Virus record (IMG/VR): IMGVR_UViG_3300045999_004716
Coordinates: 1 to 40,581 of that record
From: a virus
DNA length: 40,581 nt
Direction: 5' to 3' (one strand)
The position numbers and the translations under genes were made by a program. Positions within the stretch are counted from its first letter, which is position 1; each line of letters starts with the position of its first letter. This document shows, piece by piece, positions 13,001-19,704 of this stretch. The notes under the pieces were generated by a model. The model searched no databases, was not told the origin of the DNA, and was given only the letters and a program-made list of their open reading frames with translations.

Positions 13001-13197
13001 TCGACCCTGGCGACGAGCACCAGGAGCGCGACATCCTCGAGCGGCTCGACATCTACTGGCCTGGCATGGGCGAGATGGCGAATCTCGAGCGGCGCGAGGC
13101 GGCGCGGCACATCCGCGTCCTGCGCGACGAGGTGCGGAAACTCCGCAACATCCTGCCCGCCCGCATTGAGCGCATCCTTTACGAAGGGTCGGGCTGA
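12997..13197 (+). CDS. Small hypothetical protein
   Basis: This 66-residue acidic protein is probably helical: HQERDILERLDIYWPGMGEM, then ERREAARHIRVLRDEVRKLRN. A coiled coil in the second half is likely. No family is recognised. The ATG overlaps the upstream stop as ATGA. Confidence 0.6.
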   Translation: MIDPGDEHQERDILERLDIYWPGMGEMANLERREAARHIRVLRDEVRKLRNILPARIERILYEGSG

Positions 13198-13199
13198 CC

Positions 13200-13388
13200 A
13201 TGATTCCAGGGAGAGGGGAGCGCGAGGAGGACGTCGTCGACCGCGTGCGAGACAGCGGCACCAACGACCCGCTCACGATTGAACTCATGCAGGAGGTCGT
13301 GTACCTGCGGCAGGAGATGGCGAAGTTGATACGCCAGGTGAACCGCCAAGTGCTGGCAGCATCCAACCACAGGGTCCGAAATGATTGA
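13200..13388 (+). CDS. Small hypothetical protein
   Basis: This 62-residue charged protein begins MIPGRGEREEDVVDRVRDSG and continues with a helix (IELMQEVVYLRQEMAKLIRQ). It starts 2 bp after the upstream stop and overlaps the RusA gene by 8 bp. No family is recognised. Composition and spacing support it as a gene. Confidence 0.6.
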   Translation: MIPGRGEREEDVVDRVRDSGTNDPLTIELMQEVVYLRQEMAKLIRQVNRQVLAASNHRVRND

Positions 13389-13791
13389 ATTCACCGTGCC
13401 GGGATTCGCCGCCCCCCAAGGTTCCAAGCGTGCGGTGAAGCTCAGGAACGGGCGCGTCGTGCTGCTCGAGTCGAGCGCCAAGGTCAAGCCCTACCGGGCG
13501 GTGTTCGCGCTGGTGGCACGCGAGGCGTGGACGGAACTGCCGGCGACCGGAGCGGTGGCGGTCGAACTGTGCTTCCGGTTCCCGCGCCCGAAGTCACACT
13601 TCACCTCGCGTGGCCTCATCAGGCCGGCGCTGCCCTTGGCACCCACGCGGCCGGACCTGGACAAGCTTTGCAGAGCTGCCTTGGACGCGATGACCGGGGT
13701 CGTGTACGTGGATGACGGCCAGGTCGCGATGATTGCCGCCAGCAAGGAATGGGGCGAAACCGCCGAAACGCTGGTGAAAGTCTGGGCTTGA
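13381..13791 (+). CDS. rusA: RusA-like Holliday junction resolvase
   Basis: This 136-residue protein is a RusA-family endonuclease that cuts four-way DNA junctions. The family signature is clear: RPDLDKLCRAALDAMTG followed by VYVDDGQVAMIAASKEW at about residues 89-122, with the acidic residues in PDLD and DDGQ that bind metal. The N-terminal VPGFAAPQGSKRAV is also typical. Length matches the family. It lies just upstream of the Bet annealing protein and Gp157, which fits a recombination-replication module. The -35 of the Bet promoter overlaps its stop codon. Confidence 0.95.
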   Translation: MIEFTVPGFAAPQGSKRAVKLRNGRVVLLESSAKVKPYRAVFALVAREAWTELPATGAVAVELCFRFPRPKSHFTSRGLIRPALPLAPTRPDLDKLCRAALDAMTGVVYVDDGQVAMIAASKEWGETAETLVKVWA

Positions 13792-13815
13792 CGCCGATGT
13801 AGTGGGGCGTATACT
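13788..13815 (+). promoter_or_regulatory. Promoter for the bet operon
   Basis: TTGACG (13788-13793) and TATACT (13810-13815) are 16 bp apart, each 5 of 6 to consensus. The leader before the ATG at 13881 has a short stem (TTGCCGC with GCGGCGA) and AAGGAGA for ribosome binding. Confidence 0.65.
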
Positions 13816-13880
13816 GATCCTGTCGGTGGCGTGTTGCCGCCGGCCGAGCGCGGCGACCCGCGCAAGCGAAGGAGACTGAC

Positions 13881-14891
13881 ATGAGTGCATTGGCACGCTT
13901 GGATGACGAGAAGCGCGAGCTGCTCGCACGGACGCTCTGCAACGGCGCGAGCCGCGACGAGCTCGACCTGTTCTTCAACATCTGCGAGCGCACCGGGCTC
14001 GACCCGTTCGCACGGCAGATCTACGCCGTGCGCCGCTACGACCGCAAGGCTGGCCGCGAGGTCATGCAGACGCAGGTCAGCATCGATGGGTTCCGTCTGG
14101 TCGCGCAGCGCAGCGGTGAGTACGCGGGGCAGACGGCCGTCGCCTACTGCGGCACGGACGGGCGCTGGGTGGACGTGTGGCTGAACGAGGAGCCGCCGGC
14201 GGCCGCCCGCGTGGGCGTCTACCGCAAGGGGTTCGTCGAGGCCGTCACGGCCATCGCCCTGTTCCGCGAGTACGCGCAGCGGTCGAAGGACGGCTACCTG
14301 ACCGGGATGTGGGGCAAGATGCCGACCGTGATGATCGCCAAGTGCGCCGAGGCCCTCGCCCTCCGCAAGGCGTTCCCCGCCGAACTGTCCGGTCTGTATA
14401 CGCCCGAGGAGATGGCGCAGGCCGACAACCCGCCTGCCGTTGCGCCCATCGCCGCGCTGCCCGCCCCGGAGGTCGTGGAAGCCACCACGTTGCCCCAGGA
14501 CGCGCCCGTGGCCGTGGAAGCCCCCAAGCCCGTCCGCAAGCGCAAGGCCGCTCCTGAGGCATCCACGCCTGTCCCGGCCCCGGCGCCCAAGCCGGCCGAG
14601 CAGGCCGAGCCGGCCGACACCTACCCGGACGAGTACGAGGGCACGTTCGCCATCCTGCGGGTCGTGCGCCGCAAGGACAAGCCCATCGCGATCCAGGTCG
14701 CCGGGGACCACGGCAATGCCTGGCTCGCCACCACGGTCGCGGAGTACGCCCAGCTCGCGGACAAGGCCGATGAGATGCGGCTCGACATCGCCCGCGTCGG
14801 GAACGCCCTGACGATCATGCGCGTCCTGTCGTCCACCGAGCGCAAGCCCGCGCCGGCCCCCGCCGATGACGACCTGTCCATGCCCTTCTGA
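13881..14891 (+). CDS. bet: Bet/RecT-family single-strand annealing protein with SSB-like tail
   Basis: This 336-residue protein promotes annealing of complementary single strands. Residues 1-185 are a full Bet domain: NICERTGLDPFARQIYAV, TQVSIDGFRLVAQRSGEYAG, and GKMPTVMIAKCAEALALRKAF followed by LSGLYTPEEMAQ. A Pro/Ala-rich linker of about 65 residues leads to a second folded-looking region (about 250-315; EGTFAILRVVRRKDKPIAIQ, NAWLATTVAEYA), and the last residues are DDDLSMPF, close to the acidic tip of SSB (DDDIPF). Typical Bet proteins are about 260 residues, so the C-terminal part is extra. An AAGGAGACTG site precedes the ATG. Confidence 0.93.
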   Translation: MSALARLDDEKRELLARTLCNGASRDELDLFFNICERTGLDPFARQIYAVRRYDRKAGREVMQTQVSIDGFRLVAQRSGEYAGQTAVAYCGTDGRWVDVWLNEEPPAAARVGVYRKGFVEAVTAIALFREYAQRSKDGYLTGMWGKMPTVMIAKCAEALALRKAFPAELSGLYTPEEMAQADNPPAVAPIAALPAPEVVEATTLPQDAPVAVEAPKPVRKRKAAPEASTPVPAPAPKPAEQAEPADTYPDEYEGTFAILRVVRRKDKPIAIQVAGDHGNAWLATTVAEYAQLADKADEMRLDIARVGNALTIMRVLSSTERKPAPAPADDDLSMPF

Positions 14892-14905
14892 CCCGGAGGA
14901 ACACC

Positions 14906-15412
14906 ATGTCACTCTACGCAATCCAGAACGAGATCAGCGACATCATCGACGCCCTGCTCGAGGGCGGGCAGACCGAGGCAGACGCGAATGCGGCGCTCGA
15001 GGAGCACCTGGCCGGCCTCGACGCGGCGCTCGAGGACAAGGCCGAGGGCTACGCCAGCGTCATCCAGGAACTCGCGCTCCGCGCCAAGGCACGCAAGGAC
15101 GAGGCCGCCCGCATCCGCGCCCTGGCCGAGGCCGACGAGGCCGTGGCCGAGCGCCTCAAGCGGCGGCTCAAGGAGGCGATGGAATCAACGGGCAAGACAA
15201 AGATCGACGGCCTGAAGTTCAAGCTGTCGGTGGCCGCCAACGGCGGGAAGCAGCCGCTTGTCATTGAAGCCCCGGTCGATGACCTGCCAGCCGAGTTCAG
15301 GGTCGTGCGCCACGAGCCGAACAAGGACGCGATCCGCGCCGCGCTCGAGGCCGGCACGGCAGTCCCCGGCTGCACCCTGCTCCCGCGAGGCACAAGCCTG
15401 CGGATACGCTAG
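14906..15412 (+). CDS. Gp157-family phage protein
   Basis: This 168-residue protein matches the Siphovirus Gp157 family: MSLYAIQNEISDIIDALLE, a long charged coiled coil (about residues 45-95, KARKDEAARIRALAEADEAVAERLKRRLK in part), then GKTKIDGLKFKLSVAANGGK, and VVRHEPNKDAIRAALEAG near the end. The family is linked to phage resistance or recombination modules, without a defined activity. GGAGGAACACC precedes the ATG, 14 bp after the bet stop. It is the last rightward gene before the terminator at 15433. Confidence 0.9.
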   Translation: MSLYAIQNEISDIIDALLEGGQTEADANAALEEHLAGLDAALEDKAEGYASVIQELALRAKARKDEAARIRALAEADEAVAERLKRRLKEAMESTGKTKIDGLKFKLSVAANGGKQPLVIEAPVDDLPAEFRVVRHEPNKDAIRAALEAGTAVPGCTLLPRGTSLRIR

Positions 15413-15432
15413 GGAACCTTCTTCTCTCGCTT

Positions 15433-15473
15433 GCCCCGGCGGCGTGCAGGACGCACTCACCGCCGGGGCTTTT
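15433..15473. terminator. Intrinsic terminator between convergent operons
   Basis: GCCCCGGCGG (15433-15442) and CCGCCGGGGC (15460-15469) form a perfect 10-bp stem, extended inside by GTGC/GCAC, and TTTTC follows on the plus strand. It ends the rightward block 21 bp after the Gp157 stop. The leftward block ends at 15478, so it may act on both strands, though the minus side lacks a strong T-run. Confidence 0.85.
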
Positions 15474-15477
15474 CATT

Positions 15478-15591
15478 TCACTTTGACTTGAACATGTCCA
15501 TCAGCTTGCCGATGGGCAGGACGTTGCCGACGAGGTAGCCCGCGAGGGCCAGCATCACGCCGAACCAGACCGATCCGAGGAACTGACTCAT
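15478..15591 (-). CDS. 37-residue single-span membrane protein
   Basis: This tiny protein reads MSQFLGSVWFGVMLALAGYL and continues VGNVLPIGKLMDMFKSK: one hydrophobic span of about 20 residues with a short basic cytoplasmic end. It is too short for most known holins, but a membrane role in lysis is plausible because it follows a lipoprotein-membrane gene and closes the late block. The ATG overlaps the upstream stop as ATGA. Confidence 0.6.
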   Translation of the reverse strand: MSQFLGSVWFGVMLALAGYLVGNVLPIGKLMDMFKSK

Positions 15592-16091
15592 GTCGTGCCT
15601 TTCTGTTTGCGGCGCTTGGCCGCGTTTCGGAACGCTGCATCGAACTCACTGTCCTGTGCGCGCATTGCAGCTATTAGCTCACGGTCGCCTTCCGGCCGTG
15701 ATTCATCGAGCATATCCACGGCCAGCTCGGCCTGCGACACCTTCTTCCGGGGCAGCCAGCCGATGGCGATGCGGATGGCCGTGAACGCCCCGCTCTGCCA
15801 CAGGATGAACGCCACCGCCACCACCGCCAGCGCAATGCCCCACCAGTGCAGCGTGGAGAGCCACGCCGGCACCCTGGCCTCGACATGGGGGATGTCGGCC
15901 TGGATGGCGTCCGCGTGGCCCAGGATGCGCGTGGCGCCGTCCACGACCACCGGGTCGCCTGCGGCCTTCCCGTGGTCCACGAGCGCCTGCGCCTCGCCAC
16001 GGATGGCCGTGGCGTTGTTTGCGATCCTGGCGACCGGGTTGCAGCCGGCCAGGAGCAACGCCGCAGCAAGCAAGCTCAGGTGCCCGCGCAC
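15588..16091 (-). CDS. Lipoprotein with inner membrane span, spanin candidate
   Basis: From a GTG at 16091 this is a 167-residue protein. It begins MRGHLSLLAAALLLAGCNPV, a lipoprotein signal with lipobox LAGC (Cys at about residue 17). A helical region of about 60 residues follows, then one membrane span (WWGIALAVVAVAFILW, about 86-101) and a charged tail with AELAVDMLDESRPEGDREL. A protein tied to the outer membrane by lipid and to the inner by a span has the topology of a one-component spanin, although here 65 residues follow the span, more than in the T1 type. Spanin is inference. The long upstream in-frame extension overlaps the adhesin gene and is rejected. Confidence 0.65.
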   Translation of the reverse strand: MRGHLSLLAAALLLAGCNPVARIANNATAIRGEAQALVDHGKAAGDPVVVDGATRILGHADAIQADIPHVEARVPAWLSTLHWWGIALAVVAVAFILWQSGAFTAIRIAIGWLPRKKVSQAELAVDMLDESRPEGDRELIAAMRAQDSEFDAAFRNAAKRRKQKGTT

Positions 16092-16093
16092 GG

Positions 16094-16411
16094 TCAGGGG
16101 GGATACCCGATGCTGCCGTCTTCGCGGCCGATGCGGAGCACGACGCTGTTCACGTACTGGCCAGTCTTCACGCCGGCGCGATACCACAGTGCCTCCGGCT
16201 CGTAGCCGACGTCCTCTCCGGTCGACGTCCAGTAGTCGACGTCGCGCCAGGTCGAGTTGTCGGTCGAACGCTGCACGGTGACGGTGGTACCGCCGAGGGA
16301 GCCGACCGAGCCAGACGCGAGCGCCACGCTGATGTTGATGTTCCCGATCAGCTTGACCGGGGTGGTCCAGGTGTTCTCCGCGGAGATGGTGGCCGATGCG
16401 ATGGTTGACAT
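16094..16411 (-). CDS. Small beta-rich virion-associated protein
   Basis: This 105-residue protein is predicted beta from composition: ASATISAENTWTTPVKLIGNI, LGGTTVTVQRSTDNSTWRDV, and AGVKTGQYVNSVVLRIGR. It looks like a single Ig-like or jelly-roll domain of the type found near phage tail fibres ('VTLQRSxDxxxTWxDV' and 'YRxGVKTG'). Function is probably structural or adhesive. It lies between the tail adhesin genes and the lysis candidates. Confidence 0.65.
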   Translation of the reverse strand: MSTIASATISAENTWTTPVKLIGNINISVALASGSVGSLGGTTVTVQRSTDNSTWRDVDYWTSTGEDVGYEPEALWYRAGVKTGQYVNSVVLRIGREDGSIGYPP

Positions 16412-16414
16412 GGG

Positions 16415-16663
16415 TTATTCCTGCGCCTGCGGGTTGGTTGACGCCAGGTAAGCGGCGATCACTTCCGGCGTATGAATGGCTGCACACACGGCCTGCACCC
16501 TCGGATCTTCCTGCGAGTAATCGTTGCCAGGACTGACCACGTGGCGGTGGAAGGACTGCGAGAGGATCTCGCCGTTTTCCATCACCCGGATGGCGGTGCG
16601 TACCTGAACGCAACCATTCTCAAGTGTTTCGATCTTGTCGACGATTTTGGTCTTTGTCAGCAT
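16415..16663 (-). CDS. Small conserved virion-region protein
   Basis: This 82-residue protein has a two-part pattern: IVDKIETLENGCVQVRTAIRV, then QSFHRHVVSPGNDYSQEDPRV and AAIHTPEVIAAYLAST. The 'SxxxHRHxxxPGxDxSxExxrV...vHTpeViaAY' order recurs in small proteins beside phage tail genes; I know of no tested function. It follows the beta-rich receptor-like gene by 2 bp. Confidence 0.7.
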   Translation of the reverse strand: MLTKTKIVDKIETLENGCVQVRTAIRVMENGEILSQSFHRHVVSPGNDYSQEDPRVQAVCAAIHTPEVIAAYLASTNPQAQE

Positions 16664-16665
16664 TG

Positions 16666-17253
16666 TCAGTCCGTGAAGTAGGTGATGGAAAATTGAATCC
16701 GGTTTCGTGACGCGGTGGCACCTGTGGTCATGTCGGCCACCTCAAGCAGGAGATCCACCGAATTGACGGTTGCGCGGTAATAGAGCGACATGATCGAAGA
16801 TCCATCCGCGATGGTGCATGACGATGGATCGTCTCCTGTCCAGTTTCCGGAATTGGTCACTGTTCCCGCAGGCTGTCCGTTGGCCGTGAACGGAAGACCG
16901 GAAACGCGCAGCGTTCCCGCCGCAGTACCGAGGTCTACGTCGTTCGTTCTAATGAGCGCATTGACATTGACCATGCGGCCGACCTTGGTGTAGGTCGCGG
17001 ATACCACGCTCATCGTCAACGTCGCAAAGGCGCCGGTTTCCGGAGAATAAACGGGCGTCCAGGTCCCTTCCTCGTAGTCATCGAGCAATTCGCTGGTCAT
17101 CGTTCCGCCGGAGTTCGCGGTCGCGCTGAAGTCGATTCCATTGCCGGATGTTCCGAGGACGATGTTTCCGTTTGTCAGCCTTAGGCTGCCGTCGACCACC
17201 ATTGTCTGGAAGGTCGGGTTGCGTCCGAAGACTCCGCCATTGCTCTTTATCAT
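16666..17253 (-). CDS. Tail adhesin-like protein
   Basis: This 195-residue protein begins MIKSNGGVFGRNPTFQ with a short stalk (LRLTNGNIVLGTSGNGIDFSA in part), then LLDDYEEGTWTPVYSP, a C-terminal receptor-binding or fibre-tip block seen in many phage and cyanophage tail proteins, ending in beta strands to SITYFTD. It probably forms a trimeric adhesin or fibre end. Composition is lower in GC than most of the genome, as in the tailspike gene upstream. Confidence 0.75.
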   Translation of the reverse strand: MIKSNGGVFGRNPTFQTMVVDGSLRLTNGNIVLGTSGNGIDFSATANSGGTMTSELLDDYEEGTWTPVYSPETGAFATLTMSVVSATYTKVGRMVNVNALIRTNDVDLGTAAGTLRVSGLPFTANGQPAGTVTNSGNWTGDDPSSCTIADGSSIMSLYYRATVNSVDLLLEVADMTTGATASRNRIQFSITYFTD

Positions 17254-17266
17254 TGGTTCGTTCCCT

Positions 17267-17491
17267 TTAGGTGACGGCGCGGATGATGTACGTGGACACG
17301 ACGCTCACGCCCGCGCCGATGGCCGCGGCCCAGCCGAGCATGTAGCCGCGTGAGTGCTCGAGCGAGCGGAGCCTGTGGTCGTGGTCCTTGAGCTGGTCGC
17401 TCTGGTTCTGCTGCATGACGAGGAGCGAGTCGACCTTGCCTTCAAGGCGGCCGATGGCGAGGAACAGTTCGTCGTGGCGTTCGGCGCTCAT
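17267..17491 (-). CDS. Coiled coil plus one membrane span, XhlA/holin-like
   Basis: From the ATG at 17491 this is a 74-residue protein. The first 45 residues form a coiled coil (ELFLAIGRLEGKVDSLLVMQ, then DQLKDHDHRLRSLEHSRG), and one span follows (YMLGWAAAIGAGVSVVSTYII) with a short tail. This is the layout of XhlA-type and similar lysis accessory proteins. A TTG start at 17500 is possible but overlaps the upstream stop. Holin or accessory function is inferred from topology and position. Confidence 0.65.
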   Translation of the reverse strand: MSAERHDELFLAIGRLEGKVDSLLVMQQNQSDQLKDHDHRLRSLEHSRGYMLGWAAAIGAGVSVVSTYIIRAVT

Positions 17492-17493
17492 GG

Positions 17494-17745
17494 TCAGCAA
17501 TCCGTTGCGCCGGCGAATTCCGGCAGCGTCTTGAGGTGCAGGTACGCCTGCGCGATTGGGTTGTCTCCGTCGATGTCATATGCGGAAACGTAATCGCGAA
17601 CCACCAGTGGTTCCGAATTCCTGTTTCCGTATGTGCCGACGGAAATCCTCAGTGATGACTTGGCGACAACCTGCACGCAGTCAACGCGATGGTATGCGTC
17701 ATCTACGGAAATCCCGCGAAACCCGATGGTCATTGACAGTGCCAT
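17494..17745 (-). CDS. Small tail-region protein
   Basis: This 83-residue protein begins MALSMTIGFRGISVDDAYHRV, continues with beta-rich SSLRISVGTYGN and ends AQAYLHLKTLPEFAGATDC. It resembles short proteins encoded after tail fibres whose N-terminal half gives strands and whose C-terminal half gives a helix; none has a role known to me. TAGGAGC precedes the ATG, and the TAG is the stop of the tailspike gene. Confidence 0.65.
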   Translation of the reverse strand: MALSMTIGFRGISVDDAYHRVDCVQVVAKSSLRISVGTYGNRNSEPLVVRDYVSAYDIDGDNPIAQAYLHLKTLPEFAGATDC

Positions 17746-17754
17746 GAGAAGCTC

Positions 17755-19704
17755 CTATGCCCACGCAGTTCCGGTCCATGTGACGATGGACGATGTGGTG
17801 GTGTCGTAGTACATGAATCCGGCGTCATTTGATGTCAGCGTCGGGCGCGATGCGGTGTTGCCATAGCGCAACGCGGTCTTCCCGGCAACCGACGAGGTGG
17901 CGACAAACGATCCGGCACGGACTCCGTAGATGTCTGTTTCCAGGAGAACATTGTCGCTTCCGCGCATTCCTGCGGCAGAACCGATGAACAGCGTGTCGTA
18001 ATTTGTCGAGCGGATGTCATTTCCGCTGAACACTCCGGTGAAGCTTGATAAACCGATGCGCACCACCACCTTCTCCGATCCGCCGGACGCATATGTGGCT
18101 TTCACGGAGTTGTTCAGGAACTGGATGTCCGTGCCGGTCAGGAAGATTGCACGCTTGTCGGACGATCCCGTGTCGGTCCACTCAAGGTCAAAGTTGTTTC
18201 CTGAAATCACGATGTTGGATGCCAGCTCTCCAACCTGCACTCCGGAGGCGTTGAGCGAAGTCGTGGTCTTCGCCAGGCACGAATTGCCGGACACGATGCC
18301 GTTCTTCGGGTAGTAGATTGCCGACACCGGCTCCGACCCGGTCTTGTTGAACAGGAACAGTCCGGATGTCCACGTGGAATCCGTTTCGATCCTGTTTCCG
18401 ATCACGGAGAACCCGTCGACCCCACGCACCCAGATGCGCGGTTCCGGCCCGTAGTAGGACACGACGTTTCCGACCATGTTCAGGTTTGTTCCAAGCCGGA
18501 ACATGATGGACGCCAGGTGCTCGTTGGTGTCGGTGTAGTTTCCGATGCAGGTGTTGCCGACAACATCTATGTCGAAGCAGTTTGCGGACAGGTAGATGCA
18601 CGCGGTTCCGCGGATGTCGGTCAGGATGTTTCCTGAAATGACCCCGCTTCCGCACCTCGAAAACTGGATTCCTGATCCGTGGAAAATCGAGTCGTAGTAC
18701 TGGGTTCCGCAGATCGAGTTGCCTTCGGCCAGGCATCCGATGGAGTAGTAGAACAGCATCGCACCGGAAGAACCGCCGGGGATGTCGACTAGCGTGCATC
18801 CGGACGCGCTTGAATGCGTGCTGTGCAGGAACTGAATGCCAATGCACGTTCCAACGAAACCGGACAGCGAGCATGACCTGGCGCTTGCGAACGAGCAGCG
18901 CCTGACGTCGATTCCCCGGTACGTATCCGATCCGGTGAGGCCGGTGATCGAAACACGACTGACGTCGCAATTGATTCCATCCTCGATTCGCACGACTCCG
19001 AGCGATGAGGTGGTCGACACGGGAGCGGTTCCGGTGCATCTGGCCGTGAGTCCAGACACTTCGAGCATGTCGACGTACTGGGCAAGCACAAGTCGAGGCG
19101 TCTGGTTTGAAAGCACGACCTCGGACACCCCGTCGCCGCAGATGGAGCACGACACCGGAACGAACTTGGTCGCCGTGGCTGCGGTCGTGACGGCGAAGTC
19201 AAGACCCCTGTCCACGGTGACTGTCGTGCCGACAACCGAAAGCACGGAGTACGCCGCCGCGAAATACTCGTCTGGCGCGCCAAGAAGCTCGTTCAGGATG
19301 ATGCGGTCGCCGGCGGCAAGGCCAGACACGGAGGAAAGCGTGATGGTTCGCGATCCGGCTGCAGAGCTTCCTGAAACCGGATACGTCGTTCCGACAGTTC
19401 CTGAAACCGTGAACAGCGCATTGGATGTTGAGTGCGAAATGTTTCCGCGCACGTCAATTCGGCGATCTGATGAGATCGTGAGGTTTCCAACGACATAACT
19501 CGAGGATGTCGGAGGCACGATCACATGACTTGCCGCGTTGATTGCTGCTTGAAATGCAGCAGTATCGTCGGTGACGCCGTCCCCGACCGCGCCGAAGTCC
19601 TTCACGCTCACCATGTCGCGGAACTTGTCGAGCGCCGTGCGCTGCGTGGCGCCGGAGCCGGCTGCGAGGAACGTGACCTGTTCGGACGTTGGCTTGGTCA
19701 TCAT
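17755..19704 (-). CDS. Tailspike with beta-helix depolymerase-like domain
   Basis: This 649-residue protein starts MMTKPTSEQVTFLAAGSGAT, a short virion-anchoring part, followed by VSVKDFGAVGDGVTDDTAAF at about residues 32-51, the usual opening of right-handed beta-helix enzymes (pectate-lyase-3-like) that cut surface polysaccharide. Repeated short 'V.GN.' and 'ISGN' units over residues 200-560 fit coils of the helix, and the end (GFMYYDTTTSSIVTWTGTAW) is a common small C-terminal unit. The ATG at 19704 overlaps the tail fibre stop as ATGA. GC falls just after the DFGAVGDGV motif, so the enzymatic part is probably acquired. Confidence 0.88.
   Translation of the reverse strand: MMTKPTSEQVTFLAAGSGATQRTALDKFRDMVSVKDFGAVGDGVTDDTAAFQAAINAASHVIVPPTSSSYVVGNLTISSDRRIDVRGNISHSTSNALFTVSGTVGTTYPVSGSSAAGSRTITLSSVSGLAAGDRIILNELLGAPDEYFAAAYSVLSVVGTTVTVDRGLDFAVTTAATATKFVPVSCSICGDGVSEVVLSNQTPRLVLAQYVDMLEVSGLTARCTGTAPVSTTSSLGVVRIEDGINCDVSRVSITGLTGSDTYRGIDVRRCSFASARSCSLSGFVGTCIGIQFLHSTHSSASGCTLVDIPGGSSGAMLFYYSIGCLAEGNSICGTQYYDSIFHGSGIQFSRCGSGVISGNILTDIRGTACIYLSANCFDIDVVGNTCIGNYTDTNEHLASIMFRLGTNLNMVGNVVSYYGPEPRIWVRGVDGFSVIGNRIETDSTWTSGLFLFNKTGSEPVSAIYYPKNGIVSGNSCLAKTTTSLNASGVQVGELASNIVISGNNFDLEWTDTGSSDKRAIFLTGTDIQFLNNSVKATYASGGSEKVVVRIGLSSFTGVFSGNDIRSTNYDTLFIGSAAGMRGSDNVLLETDIYGVRAGSFVATSSVAGKTALRYGNTASRPTLTSNDAGFMYYDTTTSSIVTWTGTAWA

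Larger units (their letters stand above)
16430..19560. other. Lower-GC tailspike/adhesin segment
   Basis: A hand count of 18481-18540 gives 33 of 60 G+C, against 42 of 60 at 20101-20160 in the tail fibre gene. The drop covers the adhesin genes and most of the tailspike, with the coiled-coil/membrane gene (17267-17491) closer to the genome average. Only single lines were counted. Confidence 0.6.
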
